Below, piece after piece: positions 1-8,911 of a stretch of 64,000 nt of DNA. This stretch comes from JACKDX01 sp964640175. GTDB lineage: Bacteria > Myxococcota_A > Polyangia > Polyangiales > GCA-016699535. Below the pieces are notes generated by a model, which saw only the letters and a program-made list of their open reading frames with translations, searched no databases and was not told the DNA's origin. Positions within the stretch are counted from its first letter, which is position 1. The number at the start of each line of letters is the position of its first letter. The stretch covers positions 186,001 to 250,000 of the forward strand of contig CAZXFW010000004.1 of NCBI GenBank assembly GCA_964640175.1, read 5' to 3'. The position numbers and the translations under genes are program-made.

Positions 1-755
1 TGCACATTAATGTCGACATCCTCAAAGCGTACTAGCGTATCGCCGCCTCTTTTTGGATCTTCCAGGCGAACTTTAAAAGGCATGGCAACTCCCTGAGTTT
101 CCTTAGGCCCTTTGATCACCTTGTAGTCATCGTATGTCACACGCCATTCGGTTTTTCCTGAAGGGTCATAAAGTTCCACCCGAATCACACGAAGCCGCTG
201 TTCCTTTAATGGCTTATCCAAATCAGCCTCGCGAATGTCCAAATCGATTTCTTGCCGATGTCCATTCAGACCAAACCGCTTGATGCGGTAAAATCCTTCT
301 GCGGAGCATTGCATACTTGCCGCGTTGGCATGGATGCGGGGCACTTGTCCTAGCAGTAGTAATGAAAGCTCTTCTGCAGAAATGGTCACACCCATTAAAC
401 GAGCCATGTTTTCCGGGCACACCATCCCGTGCCAATACACCTTCTCACGCAAATCCACCAAGCCGAATTCCGTGCCATTACTCGTTAACACAGCGGCAGG
501 ACCAAATTGAGTCATCGCATCAAAACGCAAACGATCCGGACGCTCTACAAACATCATCACTGTACCGCGAAGCCTTCCCTTGTGATTAAACTGGTCTACG
601 CGTGCACGCGCCCGAAATGAATGGACATGCACACGCATACTGTCATGGTAAGATAACGCCTTTTCAGAATCGGTATGTGGCATGCGTGGACAGGCATGCC
701 CAGCACAACTTTCAAGCCATGCCATCAATAACCCACACGCGAAAACTCGGAGCAT
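1..755 (-). CDS. Outer-membrane lipoprotein, DUF4292/LolB-like (partial, C-terminus off the window)
   Basis: Reading the minus strand from an ATG at 755 gives an open frame of about 251 residues that runs off the left edge without a stop. It begins with a short hydrophobic signal and a weak lipobox (LESC, Cys15). The body has the pattern of envelope lipoproteins that sit under the lipid-binding LolA/LolB or DUF4292 fold: alternating beta segments such as RPDRLRFDAMTQFGP (around residues 66-80), followed by a stretch resembling 'FGLVDLREKVYWHG'. The assignment to that fold is inferred from this pattern, not from a search. The next gene upstream, the methyltransferase/MTHFR fusion, stops 40 bases away on the same strand, so co-transcription is possible. 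The reading frame is clear; the function is only family-level. Confidence 0.7.
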   Translation of the reverse strand, partial: MLRVFACGLLMAWLESCAGHACPRMPHTDSEKALSYHDSMRVHVHSFRARARVDQFNHKGRLRGTVMMFVERPDRLRFDAMTQFGPAAVLTSNGTEFGLVDLREKVYWHGMVCPENMARLMGVTISAEELSLLLLGQVPRIHANAASMQCSAEGFYRIKRFGLNGHRQEIDLDIREADLDKPLKEQRLRVIRVELYDPSGKTEWRVTYDDYKVIKGPKETQGVAMPFKVRLEDPKRGGDTLVRFEDVDINV

Positions 756-795
756 GAGACGCACTCCATCGTGTGTACACCCTGGCAAATGCTGA

Positions 796-2667
796 TTAAA
801 TAATTCCATCGATGACCTTTAAAGCGAGTTCATACCTGCCAAAAGGTGGCATGATGTATGCACCAGCCACACGATCTTTCACCGCCTCCAACATTTCGCG
901 CGCAATACGAATACCTTCCTCGCGTCCTTGCTCTGCACTGCCTGCCTTACGCAAACGCTCGCGAATGGTATCAGGCACACTCATGCCAGGAACCTCGTTA
1001 TGCAAGAACTCAGCATTGCGATACCCTGCTAGTGGCAATAAACCAACCAATACAGGCAGTCCCAATGGTTCGACATCGCGCATAAAACGTTCCAACACTT
1101 CGACATCATAGACAGGCTGCGTCATGATAAACTCTGCCCCCGCATCCCGCTTCTTGCGTAACCGCTCAATCTCTCGCGCATAGTCCGAAGCAGCGGGTTC
1201 TGCCCCCGTGGCTAACAAAAAACGCGTGGCTGCTCCGAGGGGTTTCCCTCCTGGATCCACGCCATGGTTAAATCCAGTAATTAGTCTTAAAAGACCAATG
1301 GAATCAATGTCATAGACACTTGTCGCGTCAGGGAAATCACCCATTTTGGGAGGATCGCCGGTAATCACGACTAGGTTACGAATGCCTAGCTCATGAGCTG
1401 CCAATAGATGTGCCACCAAACCCAACAAGTTTCGATCACGGCTTGTCACATGCATTAGCGTCTGCATTCCTAAAGACTCTTGAATCCGCAAGCACAACGC
1501 CAGATTACCCATCCGCATGGAAGCGCGTGCATTGTCTGCCACATTAATGACGTCCACGCCCCCAGCCTGAAGCAGCTTTGCACCTTCTAAGGCTTTGTCG
1601 AGACTTAATCCGGGCGGCGGATTCACCTCCACAGATACAATAAATTTCTTAGTAAGCTTTGCACCAAGCTCACTCTTACGTTCCTGAGAAACCACTTCCA
1701 CACCGGGCGCTGCTTCCAGTGCACGCTCAAACATCTCACCACTGCCACTACCCAGATCGGGATAATCACTACCACTTAACATCCGAGCAGCCGCAGCAAT
1801 TTTACGGATGTGCTCAGGCGTGGTGCCACAGCAACCTCCGACTGCGGCTACCCCGGCCTTAAACAACCGCCGTGCATAGACCAGAAAGTACTCTGGGGTT
1901 GTCATGTAGGCAAAACGGCCCTCCAGTCGACGGGGCAAGCCTGCATTGGGCTGAGCCATGACGGGCACTCCAGCACCCATCATCCGTGTCACCGTGTCAT
2001 AAACACCGGCCGGGCCATCTGCACAATTGACACCAATGCCGCTCGCTCCCCATGAAACTAACTTTGAAGCCATCGCTTCAGGTCCTGTTCCATCTGCCAT
2101 CGTACCAAACGCATCAAACGAGACCTGTGCCAGCACAGGCACGCGGGACTGCGCCGCTTCTTTAGCGGCTTGCAAAGCCAAATGCAGCTCTTCTGGATGA
2201 CGGAACGTTTCCAGCAAAAGTCCATCGACGCCAGCCTCTACCAATGCGCGACACTGTTCAGAAAACGCCTCACGAATGTGCACATGTTCATCTGAAGCCA
2301 CTGTCTTGAAAGCCAGCCCAGTAGGGCCCACGGCTCCAACCACAAAGGCTTTGTCCTGCGCAGCCTCGCGCGCAAGCTTCACCGCTGCCTGATTGATCTC
2401 CACGACACGGTGTTTGAACCCATGCGCATCGAGACGATACTGATTGGCACCAAAGGTATTGGTCTCTAACACCTGAGCACCTGCAGCCACATAATCTTCA
2501 TGGACCTTGCGGATGAGCTCTGGCCGAGACACACACAACTCATCAAAACATACGGTATAAAGCACTCCACGTTCGTAAAGTGCCGTGCCCATGGCGCCAT
2601 CGAACACCAATGAGCCCGCCCGTAAGGCTTGCATCAACGTGCGTAGAGGTAGAGAAGGAGTTTCCAC
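796..2667 (-). CDS. Bifunctional homocysteine S-methyltransferase / 5,10-methylenetetrahydrofolate reductase
   Basis: A 623-residue fusion joins two steps of methionine synthesis in the cytosol. Residues 1-300 are a Pfam S-methyl-trans domain that transfers a methyl group to homocysteine; the zinc thiolates are visible as Cys215 (GVNCADGP) and Cys279-Cys280 (GGCCGTTPEH). Residues about 335-623 are a methylenetetrahydrofolate reductase TIM barrel with the FAD-enzyme motifs VITGDPPK and FIMTQPVYD. The same domain order occurs in Bacillus YitJ-type proteins. The cobalamin domain of MetH is absent, so the methyl donor is open: S-methylmethionine, methyl-THF or another donor. Start is the ATG at 2667, 24 bases after the stop of the lipoprotein gene upstream. 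No SAM or cobalamin riboswitch fits in that gap. Confidence 0.93.
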   Translation of the reverse strand: METPSLPLRTLMQALRAGSLVFDGAMGTALYERGVLYTVCFDELCVSRPELIRKVHEDYVAAGAQVLETNTFGANQYRLDAHGFKHRVVEINQAAVKLAREAAQDKAFVVGAVGPTGLAFKTVASDEHVHIREAFSEQCRALVEAGVDGLLLETFRHPEELHLALQAAKEAAQSRVPVLAQVSFDAFGTMADGTGPEAMASKLVSWGASGIGVNCADGPAGVYDTVTRMMGAGVPVMAQPNAGLPRRLEGRFAYMTTPEYFLVYARRLFKAGVAAVGGCCGTTPEHIRKIAAAARMLSGSDYPDLGSGSGEMFERALEAAPGVEVVSQERKSELGAKLTKKFIVSVEVNPPPGLSLDKALEGAKLLQAGGVDVINVADNARASMRMGNLALCLRIQESLGMQTLMHVTSRDRNLLGLVAHLLAAHELGIRNLVVITGDPPKMGDFPDATSVYDIDSIGLLRLITGFNHGVDPGGKPLGAATRFLLATGAEPAASDYAREIERLRKKRDAGAEFIMTQPVYDVEVLERFMRDVEPLGLPVLVGLLPLAGYRNAEFLHNEVPGMSVPDTIRERLRKAGSAEQGREEGIRIAREMLEAVKDRVAGAYIMPPFGRYELALKVIDGII

Positions 2668-2691
2668 CCTCGCGATCTAAACCGCCAGCTG

Positions 2692-3663
2692 CTAGTTGTC
2701 GAGAGCGCCGTCAGCAATCCACTGACGGATAGGCTCAATGAACGTCGAGGTCAACATCGACGATCCAATGGGCATAGGCGATCCGCACGTCTGGGTTTGC
2801 TCAAGCTTTTGAATCAAAAGGGAGTTGTCCGGCTCTCCTTTTTTCACGCGTTTCAAGCCCGAATTCCCACACACGCCACCACCAGTAGAAGCCGCATCTT
2901 TATCTACCAGTGCGGCATAGGCCAACTCTGCCGACGACATATCCAAATCAGCCACGTGATCACTGGCATTATGACACGATGCCGTGGCACACCGTTGCGC
3001 AAAGGCTTTTTCGTAAATTGAGGACCATGTGGGATCAGGGGCATCCACAACCTTCTGAGGCACTACGGCGCCTATCGCCTTATGCGTTGCATCCGGATGT
3101 GGAAACGTGCGCTCTACAATCTCCAAAGGTGGACTACATGCCAACCAGTTGCGCACAATCTCCTTACCCTCTTTGGTAAATATCGACGGCACGGGTGTAC
3201 CATTTTCATAGCTGTAATTCATGGCACTCGTTGCAAGCTCTTTGCCTTTAGCCCCAGGAGGCATGGTCTCACCGTCGATGGCACTCCAGACGTCATCACG
3301 TCGATCGAACGTTTCAAAAAGCCCTTCACGTAAACGCTCGGTTTCCTCTGTGGCACGGCATTCTTCGGTGTTTGCAAGGCACGATTGAACAGTCAGCAAA
3401 TCGAAATCCATGCCCCGAGGCACCCCAAACCGATCTCCCTGACTCGCCTGCTGAGAATGGCAAAATGCTCCATTCCCACATGAAGCATGCATCACGGCTT
3501 GAGCGGCGTACGCTGGCAACCCCGTCGCATCATCATACACCACAGTGCTCACCGAGGATGAAGAGTCACACTCTCCCAAACCTTCACTGCATGCTGCCAC
3601 ACTGCCAATGACAACGACGCCTAGCATCCATCTCGCTACGCCAACATAGTGGTAGATCTGCAT
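2692..3663 (-). CDS. Lipoprotein with cytochrome-c-like Cys-His motifs
   Basis: The protein of 323 residues starts at the ATG at 3663. This start gives a proper lipoprotein signal ending in the lipobox VAAC, whereas the longer open frame would run into tdk. Two halves each carry a Cys...Cys-His cluster: CGNGAFCHS near residue 60 and CATASCHN in the second half, each followed by regions rich in short acidic helices. This layout resembles the paired cytochrome-c-like or CxnCH domains common in myxobacterial and planctomycete secreted proteins. The Cys-Cys spacing is wider than the canonical CxxCH, so heme binding is not certain. It lies 34 bases downstream of tdk and 24 bases upstream of the methyltransferase/MTHFR gene, on the same strand. 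No named function can be given. Confidence 0.7.
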   Translation of the reverse strand: MQIYHYVGVARWMLGVVVIGSVAACSEGLGECDSSSSVSTVVYDDATGLPAYAAQAVMHASCGNGAFCHSQQASQGDRFGVPRGMDFDLLTVQSCLANTEECRATEETERLREGLFETFDRRDDVWSAIDGETMPPGAKGKELATSAMNYSYENGTPVPSIFTKEGKEIVRNWLACSPPLEIVERTFPHPDATHKAIGAVVPQKVVDAPDPTWSSIYEKAFAQRCATASCHNASDHVADLDMSSAELAYAALVDKDAASTGGGVCGNSGLKRVKKGEPDNSLLIQKLEQTQTCGSPMPIGSSMLTSTFIEPIRQWIADGALDN

Positions 3664-3697
3664 AAGCCCTGCGTTTAGTATTGCTTGTCTGAGCGCC

Positions 3698-4285
3698 TCA
3701 AGCAAAAAGGTCACCACTGGTGGCTTCGGGCCTTGGGTCATGGCAATGCCGACACCGCGCTTCATAGGCACTTTCAGCCCCAATTACAACCCGATCGGAT
3801 GTCGCCACCAAGCGCTGGGTACGGCAAGCTGGCCCTGCGCATCGTGAACACACAGCAAGCATTTTGGTAACGTACTCCGCGAGAGGAAGGAGCTCGGAGA
3901 CCGTTTCAAAGGGCTCCCCTCGATAGTCGGTATCCAATCCTGCAACCACAACACGCTTTTTAGCTTTAGCAAGACGTGTGATTACCGGAACAATATCTGC
4001 ATTGAAAAATTGCACTTCATCGATGCCAACCACTTGAATATCCGGCAAAACTGCCCGTTCCAGTGAGACTGCATCAGAGACAACTTGGGCTTCCAAAGAC
4101 AAAGCCGAATGACTCACAATTTTCTCAGCTGCATAGCGATTGTCGATCGCGGGTTTGAACACCTGCACCGTTTGACGTGCAATGGCGCAACGCCGTAACC
4201 GACCAATCAGCGTTTCACTCTTACCGCTAAACATTGGACCACAGATGACTTCGATATGGCCATGGGAAGCCACGGAAACGTGCAT
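3698..4285 (-). CDS. tdk: Thymidine kinase (type II)
   Basis: Phosphorylates deoxythymidine with ATP in the pyrimidine salvage pathway. The 195-residue protein has the Walker A loop GPMFSGKSE (about 16-24), the DEVQFF segment holding the catalytic Glu, the lasso segment EYVTKMLAVC, and four zinc cysteines arranged as CSRC and CRHC. The start at ATG 4285 gives the N-terminus MHVSVASHGHIEVICG, which matches the Bacillus-type family start. An upstream TTG at 4321 would add 12 residues with no obvious ribosome site. It is read away from the small plus-strand gene at 4463, so the promoters of both lie in the 177 bases between them. Confidence 0.95.
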   Translation of the reverse strand: MHVSVASHGHIEVICGPMFSGKSETLIGRLRRCAIARQTVQVFKPAIDNRYAAEKIVSHSALSLEAQVVSDAVSLERAVLPDIQVVGIDEVQFFNADIVPVITRLAKAKKRVVVAGLDTDYRGEPFETVSELLPLAEYVTKMLAVCSRCAGPACRTQRLVATSDRVVIGAESAYEARCRHCHDPRPEATSGDLFA

Positions 4286-4462
4286 ACGGGCTCTATGCGC
4301 CAAAGGCACAGGGTCTGGCAAGCCCTGCGCGGGGCCTACATTCCCCTATACAAGCGGCACATCCCTACAACTCCACGGGTTTTATGCGAGATTGGACAAG
4401 ACAATCGTAAGACAGGAGTCTCTGACTTTGCCGCTTGCGCAGGCTGTGCTACCTTGAACAGC

Positions 4463-4738
4463 GTGAATGTTGTGCTCCGTAAGGTGGGGCGTTCCCCTGG
4501 ACGCGCTGTTTTCGGCAGGCTACTTCAGCCTCCCCGAGCAGGAACCGTCGTGGTCATCGAATTTCCCGATGGACTGCATGAATATGTCACCACACCTGTG
4601 AAGCGCGTTCTAAGACTTGCCGGCGGCGATGTTTACTATCTTCAAACATCCAACAGTCGCTATCGGATGGAAGTGCGCTCACCGCAAACAAGTTTCAAAG
4701 AAACCACAGCTATCACTAGCAGCAGCCGCAAAGACTAG
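4463..4738 (+). CDS. Small conserved-looking protein of unknown function
   Basis: An open frame continues upstream, but the upstream part is antisense to tdk and looks non-coding. The likely product starts at GTG 4463 (TTG 4454 is an alternative) and has about 91 residues. It has a basic N-terminus (RKVGRSPGRAVFGR), then a compact beta-rich core with IEFPDGLHEYVTTPVKRVLRL and VYYLQTSNSRYR, and a Ser/Thr-rich tail. There is no signal peptide or membrane segment. The gene is divergent from tdk and converges on the kinase gene ending at 4763. I do not recognise the family. The coding status rests on the codon-like pattern of the core and on the tight packing of its neighbours. Confidence 0.5.
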   Translation: MNVVLRKVGRSPGRAVFGRLLQPPRAGTVVVIEFPDGLHEYVTTPVKRVLRLAGGDVYYLQTSNSRYRMEVRSPQTSFKETTAITSSSRKD

Positions 4739-4762
4739 TACGCTGTATTTGAACTCTGCGTG

Positions 4763-6745
4763 CTACTCAGTCACCTCTAGAAACCCACACGCTATTCCGA
4801 AGTATACCGCACGAAAAGCGTCGTCTTCATTAATACCCCAGCGTTGCGTCACATGCGGAATCGCACTCACCAATGGGGTGGGCGTTTTGATGCTTCCTAA
4901 AACCTGCAGCCATTCGTCTTTTAGACCAAACAAACTTAGCGATAGCACGGGTTCTTTGGGCGTTAATAACGCTTCTTTGCGGTAAGCCGTTAACATCGCA
5001 CGAATTTCAAGGATTGAAACTTCATTGGCTGCATCCCGCAATAACTCATGAGGCTCATGCCCCAATGGAAACGCTTCCTCCTTGCTCACCTGTCCTACGG
5101 TATAGGCCCACATGCCTTGTCGCCAACGAAATGCTTCTAAATAACGCTCTCTTACCTGAGCGGTCACAGCGCGAACAAGCTCAATAGGACGCATCACATT
5201 AAGCCCTACCAATGCATCCCCTAAACGCCCCCCAAAACGTGGTAATAATGCAAGCGCCATTTCCACTTCCATGCGCAAACATACGCCCGATGCAATAAGG
5301 TATTCACCAAGCAGCTCTGACTTATCCGTTGAGACTACAAACTCAGGACGTCCATCTACAACGTAGATCTTCTTTCGGCGCTTCTCATCTTGTAAATGCA
5401 ACACACCTGTTTCGCGGTTCACCAGCAATCGGAATACTTCAGAGAGCAACGTGGCGTTTTTGAGCTCTCCACGCCGCGTTGAAGCAGTGATCTCCTTGGG
5501 ATCCCAGCGAAATGCCGGCGAAGTCACAAACCGTGAAATCTCAGAAAATTCCCCGGCGTTCCGAAAGTGTTCACCGACTTTTGCAACCAGCGTTTTGCTA
5601 TCCACAATGCCGCTCGTAATCAGCTCTACCAATTTTGGAAAACTGACAGGGCCAAGCTCGGGACCCTCCGCCAAGCGAACCTTATAAATCGCAGGAGAGG
5701 TCGCATTAAGCTCTCGCATCACGCGCGCTGTGTCCGCTTCTTGCTGACCATCATATCCTTCCACGGAGACAAGCGCGGTGGGAGTAGAGACAGGTTCGTC
5801 CGGCAGGACATAGTCTCCTGTGGCAGCCACAAGCCCCAGTCTGACGATTTGTTTCGCCAAACGCTGTGCACTGCTCGCTTCTGCGCCACGTATTCGCACA
5901 AGCTTGGCCATCTCCTGCACAAATTGGATGGAGTCCAGTCTATCCTTCGGATCCTGCGTTAAGCTTCGACGGAGCACATCAAGCACATCGGGCGGGATAC
6001 GACGTGTCGTTCGATTGAGTATCCGCAAATCAGCATCTCGAATGCGCAACAATATCTCAAGGTCGCTGCCAGCCCCAAAGAGCGGCTCTAATATCATGAG
6101 TTCTGCAAATACAATGGCAAGCGTGAAAATGTCGCTTGATCCGTTTAAAGGTTTGCCTAACACCTGCTCAGGCGACATGTAGCCGAGCTTTCCTCGAAGC
6201 TGCTTTGGTTCAGGCGTTCCATGCTCGCTTGCCGCACGAACGATCCCAAAATCACTCAGTTTAACATGCCCCCCACGCGTGATCAGAAGGTTTGCAGGAC
6301 TTACATCCCTATGCACAATCCCTAATGGTTTTCCATGTTCTCCAGAGGCCCTGTGGGCATAGCACAGCGCCAATGCCGCCTGATGAACAATATGCAATAC
6401 GATGTCCAAGGGCAGCGGTGAGCCATCTGCTGCAGCAGCCCGAAGCAATCGATTAACATTGGTTCCATCCACAAGCTCCATGGTGATGAAAAGCTCTCCA
6501 TGGTCTTCACCAAAATCAAACACTTGAACAATGTTGGGATGTTCAAGCTGCGCAGCTAAACGCGCTTCACTGATAAACATTTCCACAAACTCAGGACGTT
6601 GCGCGTATTGAGGAAGAATGCGTTTCAATGCAACACGCTTAACGAACCCGTGAGGTCCGGTGCGTTTGGCAATGAATACTTCAGCCATGCCACCGATATC
6701 TAAGCGTCGTTCGACGAGATACGTCCCAAGCGTTTGGTTTTCCAC
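4763..6745 (-). CDS. Ser/Thr protein kinase with GYF_2-like and PATAN (DUF4388) domains
   Basis: The 660-residue protein begins with a Hanks-type kinase domain: glycine loop IGGMAEVF (17-24), ATP-binding Lys41 in VALK, catalytic loop HRDVSPAN (145-152), DFG at 165-167 and GYMSPEQ in the activation segment. The catalytic loop has the SP variant common in myxobacterial kinases. After the kinase come a segment resembling GYF_2/DUF4339 (GPVSFPKLVELI, about 365-415) and a PATAN/DUF4388 module starting near 430 (TGVLHLQDEKRRKKIYVVDG), which in this phylum links kinases to signalling partners. There is no membrane segment, so it should be cytosolic. The start is a GTG at 6745. The gene is divergent from another kinase gene, with 143 bases between their starts. 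Confidence 0.9.
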   Translation of the reverse strand: MENQTLGTYLVERRLDIGGMAEVFIAKRTGPHGFVKRVALKRILPQYAQRPEFVEMFISEARLAAQLEHPNIVQVFDFGEDHGELFITMELVDGTNVNRLLRAAAADGSPLPLDIVLHIVHQAALALCYAHRASGEHGKPLGIVHRDVSPANLLITRGGHVKLSDFGIVRAASEHGTPEPKQLRGKLGYMSPEQVLGKPLNGSSDIFTLAIVFAELMILEPLFGAGSDLEILLRIRDADLRILNRTTRRIPPDVLDVLRRSLTQDPKDRLDSIQFVQEMAKLVRIRGAEASSAQRLAKQIVRLGLVAATGDYVLPDEPVSTPTALVSVEGYDGQQEADTARVMRELNATSPAIYKVRLAEGPELGPVSFPKLVELITSGIVDSKTLVAKVGEHFRNAGEFSEISRFVTSPAFRWDPKEITASTRRGELKNATLLSEVFRLLVNRETGVLHLQDEKRRKKIYVVDGRPEFVVSTDKSELLGEYLIASGVCLRMEVEMALALLPRFGGRLGDALVGLNVMRPIELVRAVTAQVRERYLEAFRWRQGMWAYTVGQVSKEEAFPLGHEPHELLRDAANEVSILEIRAMLTAYRKEALLTPKEPVLSLSLFGLKDEWLQVLGSIKTPTPLVSAIPHVTQRWGINEDDAFRAVYFGIACGFLEVTE

Positions 6746-6888
6746 GGGCTTAATCCCTAGTGTAGCGGGTTAAACGAAAAAGTGCTGGAAATCAGCCTAC
6801 ATTTCACTACGTTCCTGAACAGAAAGAATGTCTGTTACGGAAAAGTTATGTATCATGTGGTGGTTGACTCATTGACTGGAGTAATTGC

Positions 6889-8613
6889 GTGTCTGCCACT
6901 AGCAGCCTTCGAAGCCCAAAACAACGACGCGACCCCTACCTCGACAAGGTCATTGCCGGACGATACCGCATTGATCAACGTTTAGGTGAAGGAGGAATGG
7001 GCGTAGTCTATCGCGCTCGTCACGTACTTATTGAGCGCGTGGTTGCCCTTAAACTCATTCGTCCTGATTTGCGTGCCGAAACGCATTTACGTAACTGGAT
7101 GATGCGCGAAGCACGTGCAGCAAACCGCGTGGACCACGCACATATCGTGGAAATCCATGACGTGGGTGAATCTGAAAACGGCGAATTGTATTTAGTAATG
7201 GAGTATTTGGTAGGCACTTCGCTAGCGAGCGAATGCGCCCGAGGCCCCATGCATGTGCCAAGGGTCATCGATATCATTGAACAAATGTGTGCTGCGTTGG
7301 CGCGTGCCCACGATCTCGGGGTGATTCACCGCGACCTTAAAAGCGAAAACATCATGCTGACGGTGCGTGGTGGACGTAAAGACTTTGTAAAAATCTTGGA
7401 CTTTGGACTAGCCGCCTTAGCCCATGATCCTCGGCTCGCTCCTAAAGGGGCTGTGTTTGGCACTCCGGAATACATGTCGCCCGAACAAGCACGTGGAGAA
7501 GATGCTACAGCACTAAGCGACCTCTATTCATTGGGAGTGCTGTTCTATGAAATGACCACCGGCAAGCTGCCTTTCCGATCCAACGACCGTGAAACGCTGC
7601 TGGAAATGCAGCGCTCTTCAAAGCCAACTCCGCCAAGTGCACTACGCGCCGATTTACCCAAAGCTGCAGAAGACATCATTTTGCGCCTTTTGGAAAAAGA
7701 CCCTGCCAAACGCTTTCGTGATGGTCATCATCTGCAAGACGAACTTAAGGCGGTACAGCGTGCACTGCCACCGATGCATTGGGATATCCATCAATCGGAA
7801 ACGCCCATTGCAGCCCCGCCTCCACCTCCAGCGCCTAGCCCGGGAGTCGTTGAATGGGGAACACGGGCCGCCAACTTTGGACGCCTCTTAGCGCGTGGCT
7901 ATCCTAACGGTGGCGCTCCACCCGAATTGCAGCAATCCATGACCTCGATGTGGGATCTGGCAGCACGTGCCTCTCGGCTCGAAGGGGAGCTTGCCACCCA
8001 TTCGCAAAAACTGGATGCCATTGAACGGCGGGGACGAGCCTTACGGGCAGAGATTGGTCGAAAGGTCGAGGAGTTAGCCGTCGAAGAATCTCGCGCACTA
8101 CGCGAAGCCGCAACTGAAAAGAAGCGATTTACGACTGGCCGCGCGAAAGAGGCCGAGCAGCGCCTTCAAACAGCACTGACACGCGCCGAAGAAGCTGAAC
8201 GCAATGGCGGCCGTCTTAATATAAGTCTGGTGAGAGCCATTTTTGAAGAAGTGGGCGCCGCTCAAGCATCCATCGACGCGTTAAAGCTCATGGAGAAAGA
8301 GAGTGAAGCACGGGTGAGTGAAAAAGAAACGCTCGCTCGAGATTTACGAAAACAAATTGAAGAATTGAGGCAACAGCTCAAGCGTTATAGCGAGTCTCTG
8401 GAAAACGACTTGGCCACGGGACGTGAACGGATCGCCGCACGCGTGCGAGAAGCTCTAGAATACGAAAAAGCATTTAGCAATGCTTCTGCAAAAATGCTTG
8501 GCCATCTACGTGATCGCCCCGAATGCCACGAGCTTTTGGAACAAATGGCCCGTGAAGCCTCCATTATTGTTCTAGATGCCCCGAGCGACCTCCCCTCCTC
8601 AAATCGCGCATAA
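6889..8613 (+). CDS. Soluble Ser/Thr protein kinase with long C-terminal coiled coil
   Basis: 574 residues. The N-terminal kinase domain has GEGGMG (33-38), Lys55, HRDLKSEN (147-154), DFG (171-173) and GTPEYMSPEQA, so all catalytic residues are present. A Pro-rich linker (APPPPPAPSP, about 305-314) leads to roughly 200 residues of heptad-rich, strongly charged coiled coil (360-560) with no transmembrane helix and no PASTA, WD40 or TPR module. The start is GTG 6889 with GGAG seven bases upstream; later ATG codons would cut into the kinase fold. It is divergent from the kinase at 4763-6745. The coiled coil probably mediates oligomerisation or binds a filament or scaffold; that is inference. Confidence 0.93.
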   Translation: MSATSSLRSPKQRRDPYLDKVIAGRYRIDQRLGEGGMGVVYRARHVLIERVVALKLIRPDLRAETHLRNWMMREARAANRVDHAHIVEIHDVGESENGELYLVMEYLVGTSLASECARGPMHVPRVIDIIEQMCAALARAHDLGVIHRDLKSENIMLTVRGGRKDFVKILDFGLAALAHDPRLAPKGAVFGTPEYMSPEQARGEDATALSDLYSLGVLFYEMTTGKLPFRSNDRETLLEMQRSSKPTPPSALRADLPKAAEDIILRLLEKDPAKRFRDGHHLQDELKAVQRALPPMHWDIHQSETPIAAPPPPPAPSPGVVEWGTRAANFGRLLARGYPNGGAPPELQQSMTSMWDLAARASRLEGELATHSQKLDAIERRGRALRAEIGRKVEELAVEESRALREAATEKKRFTTGRAKEAEQRLQTALTRAEEAERNGGRLNISLVRAIFEEVGAAQASIDALKLMEKESEARVSEKETLARDLRKQIEELRQQLKRYSESLENDLATGRERIAARVREALEYEKAFSNASAKMLGHLRDRPECHELLEQMAREASIIVLDAPSDLPSSNRA

Positions 8614-8684
8614 AGGCATTCTTTCACGAACCGCGCGCTTAGGGCTTGCTCACGGCGCTGTCCTATAGTACCGACAGGGCCCCT

Positions 8685-8768
8685 GGCCGAGTGGCGGAAT
8701 TGGCAGACGCGCCGGATTCAAAATCCGGTGCCCGCAAGGGCGTGTCGGTTCAAGTCCGACCTCGGCTA
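8685..8768 (+). tRNA. tRNA-Leu (anticodon CAA)
   Basis: The 84-base sequence folds as a class II tRNA. The acceptor arm is GGCCGAG pairing with CTCGGCT (first pair G-U). The D arm is GGCGGAATTGGCAGACGC. The anticodon stem CCGGA/TCCGG has the loop TTCAAAA, with the anticodon CAA at 8719-8721. The long variable arm is GCCC-GCAA-GGGC, typical of leucine tRNAs, and the T arm is GTCGG-TTCAAGT-CCGAC. The discriminator base is A and CCA is not encoded. A TATAGT at 8664-8669 is a possible -10 element. The 140 bases after the tRNA hold only a short TGCCC/GGGCA hairpin around 8797-8815 that lacks a T run; nothing else was seen there. Confidence 0.95.
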
Positions 8769-8911
8769 CTACGTACGTGGCACTAAAGCCAGTCTGCCCC
8801 CTTAAATTGGGCACGCAAAGGCTCGTGATAGCCCCACCCTAAGGCAGTAGGTCCATTCTTCTCACGCAGTCTATTCAATGTTTTGAGCCGTCATGGTATC
8901 GTTTTTGACCA

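Noticed and set aside
2668..2691. SAM or cobalamin riboswitch before the methyltransferase/MTHFR gene
   Set aside because: Only 24 bases separate the gene from the one upstream, too short for any known riboswitch. None was seen before the MetB-like gene either.
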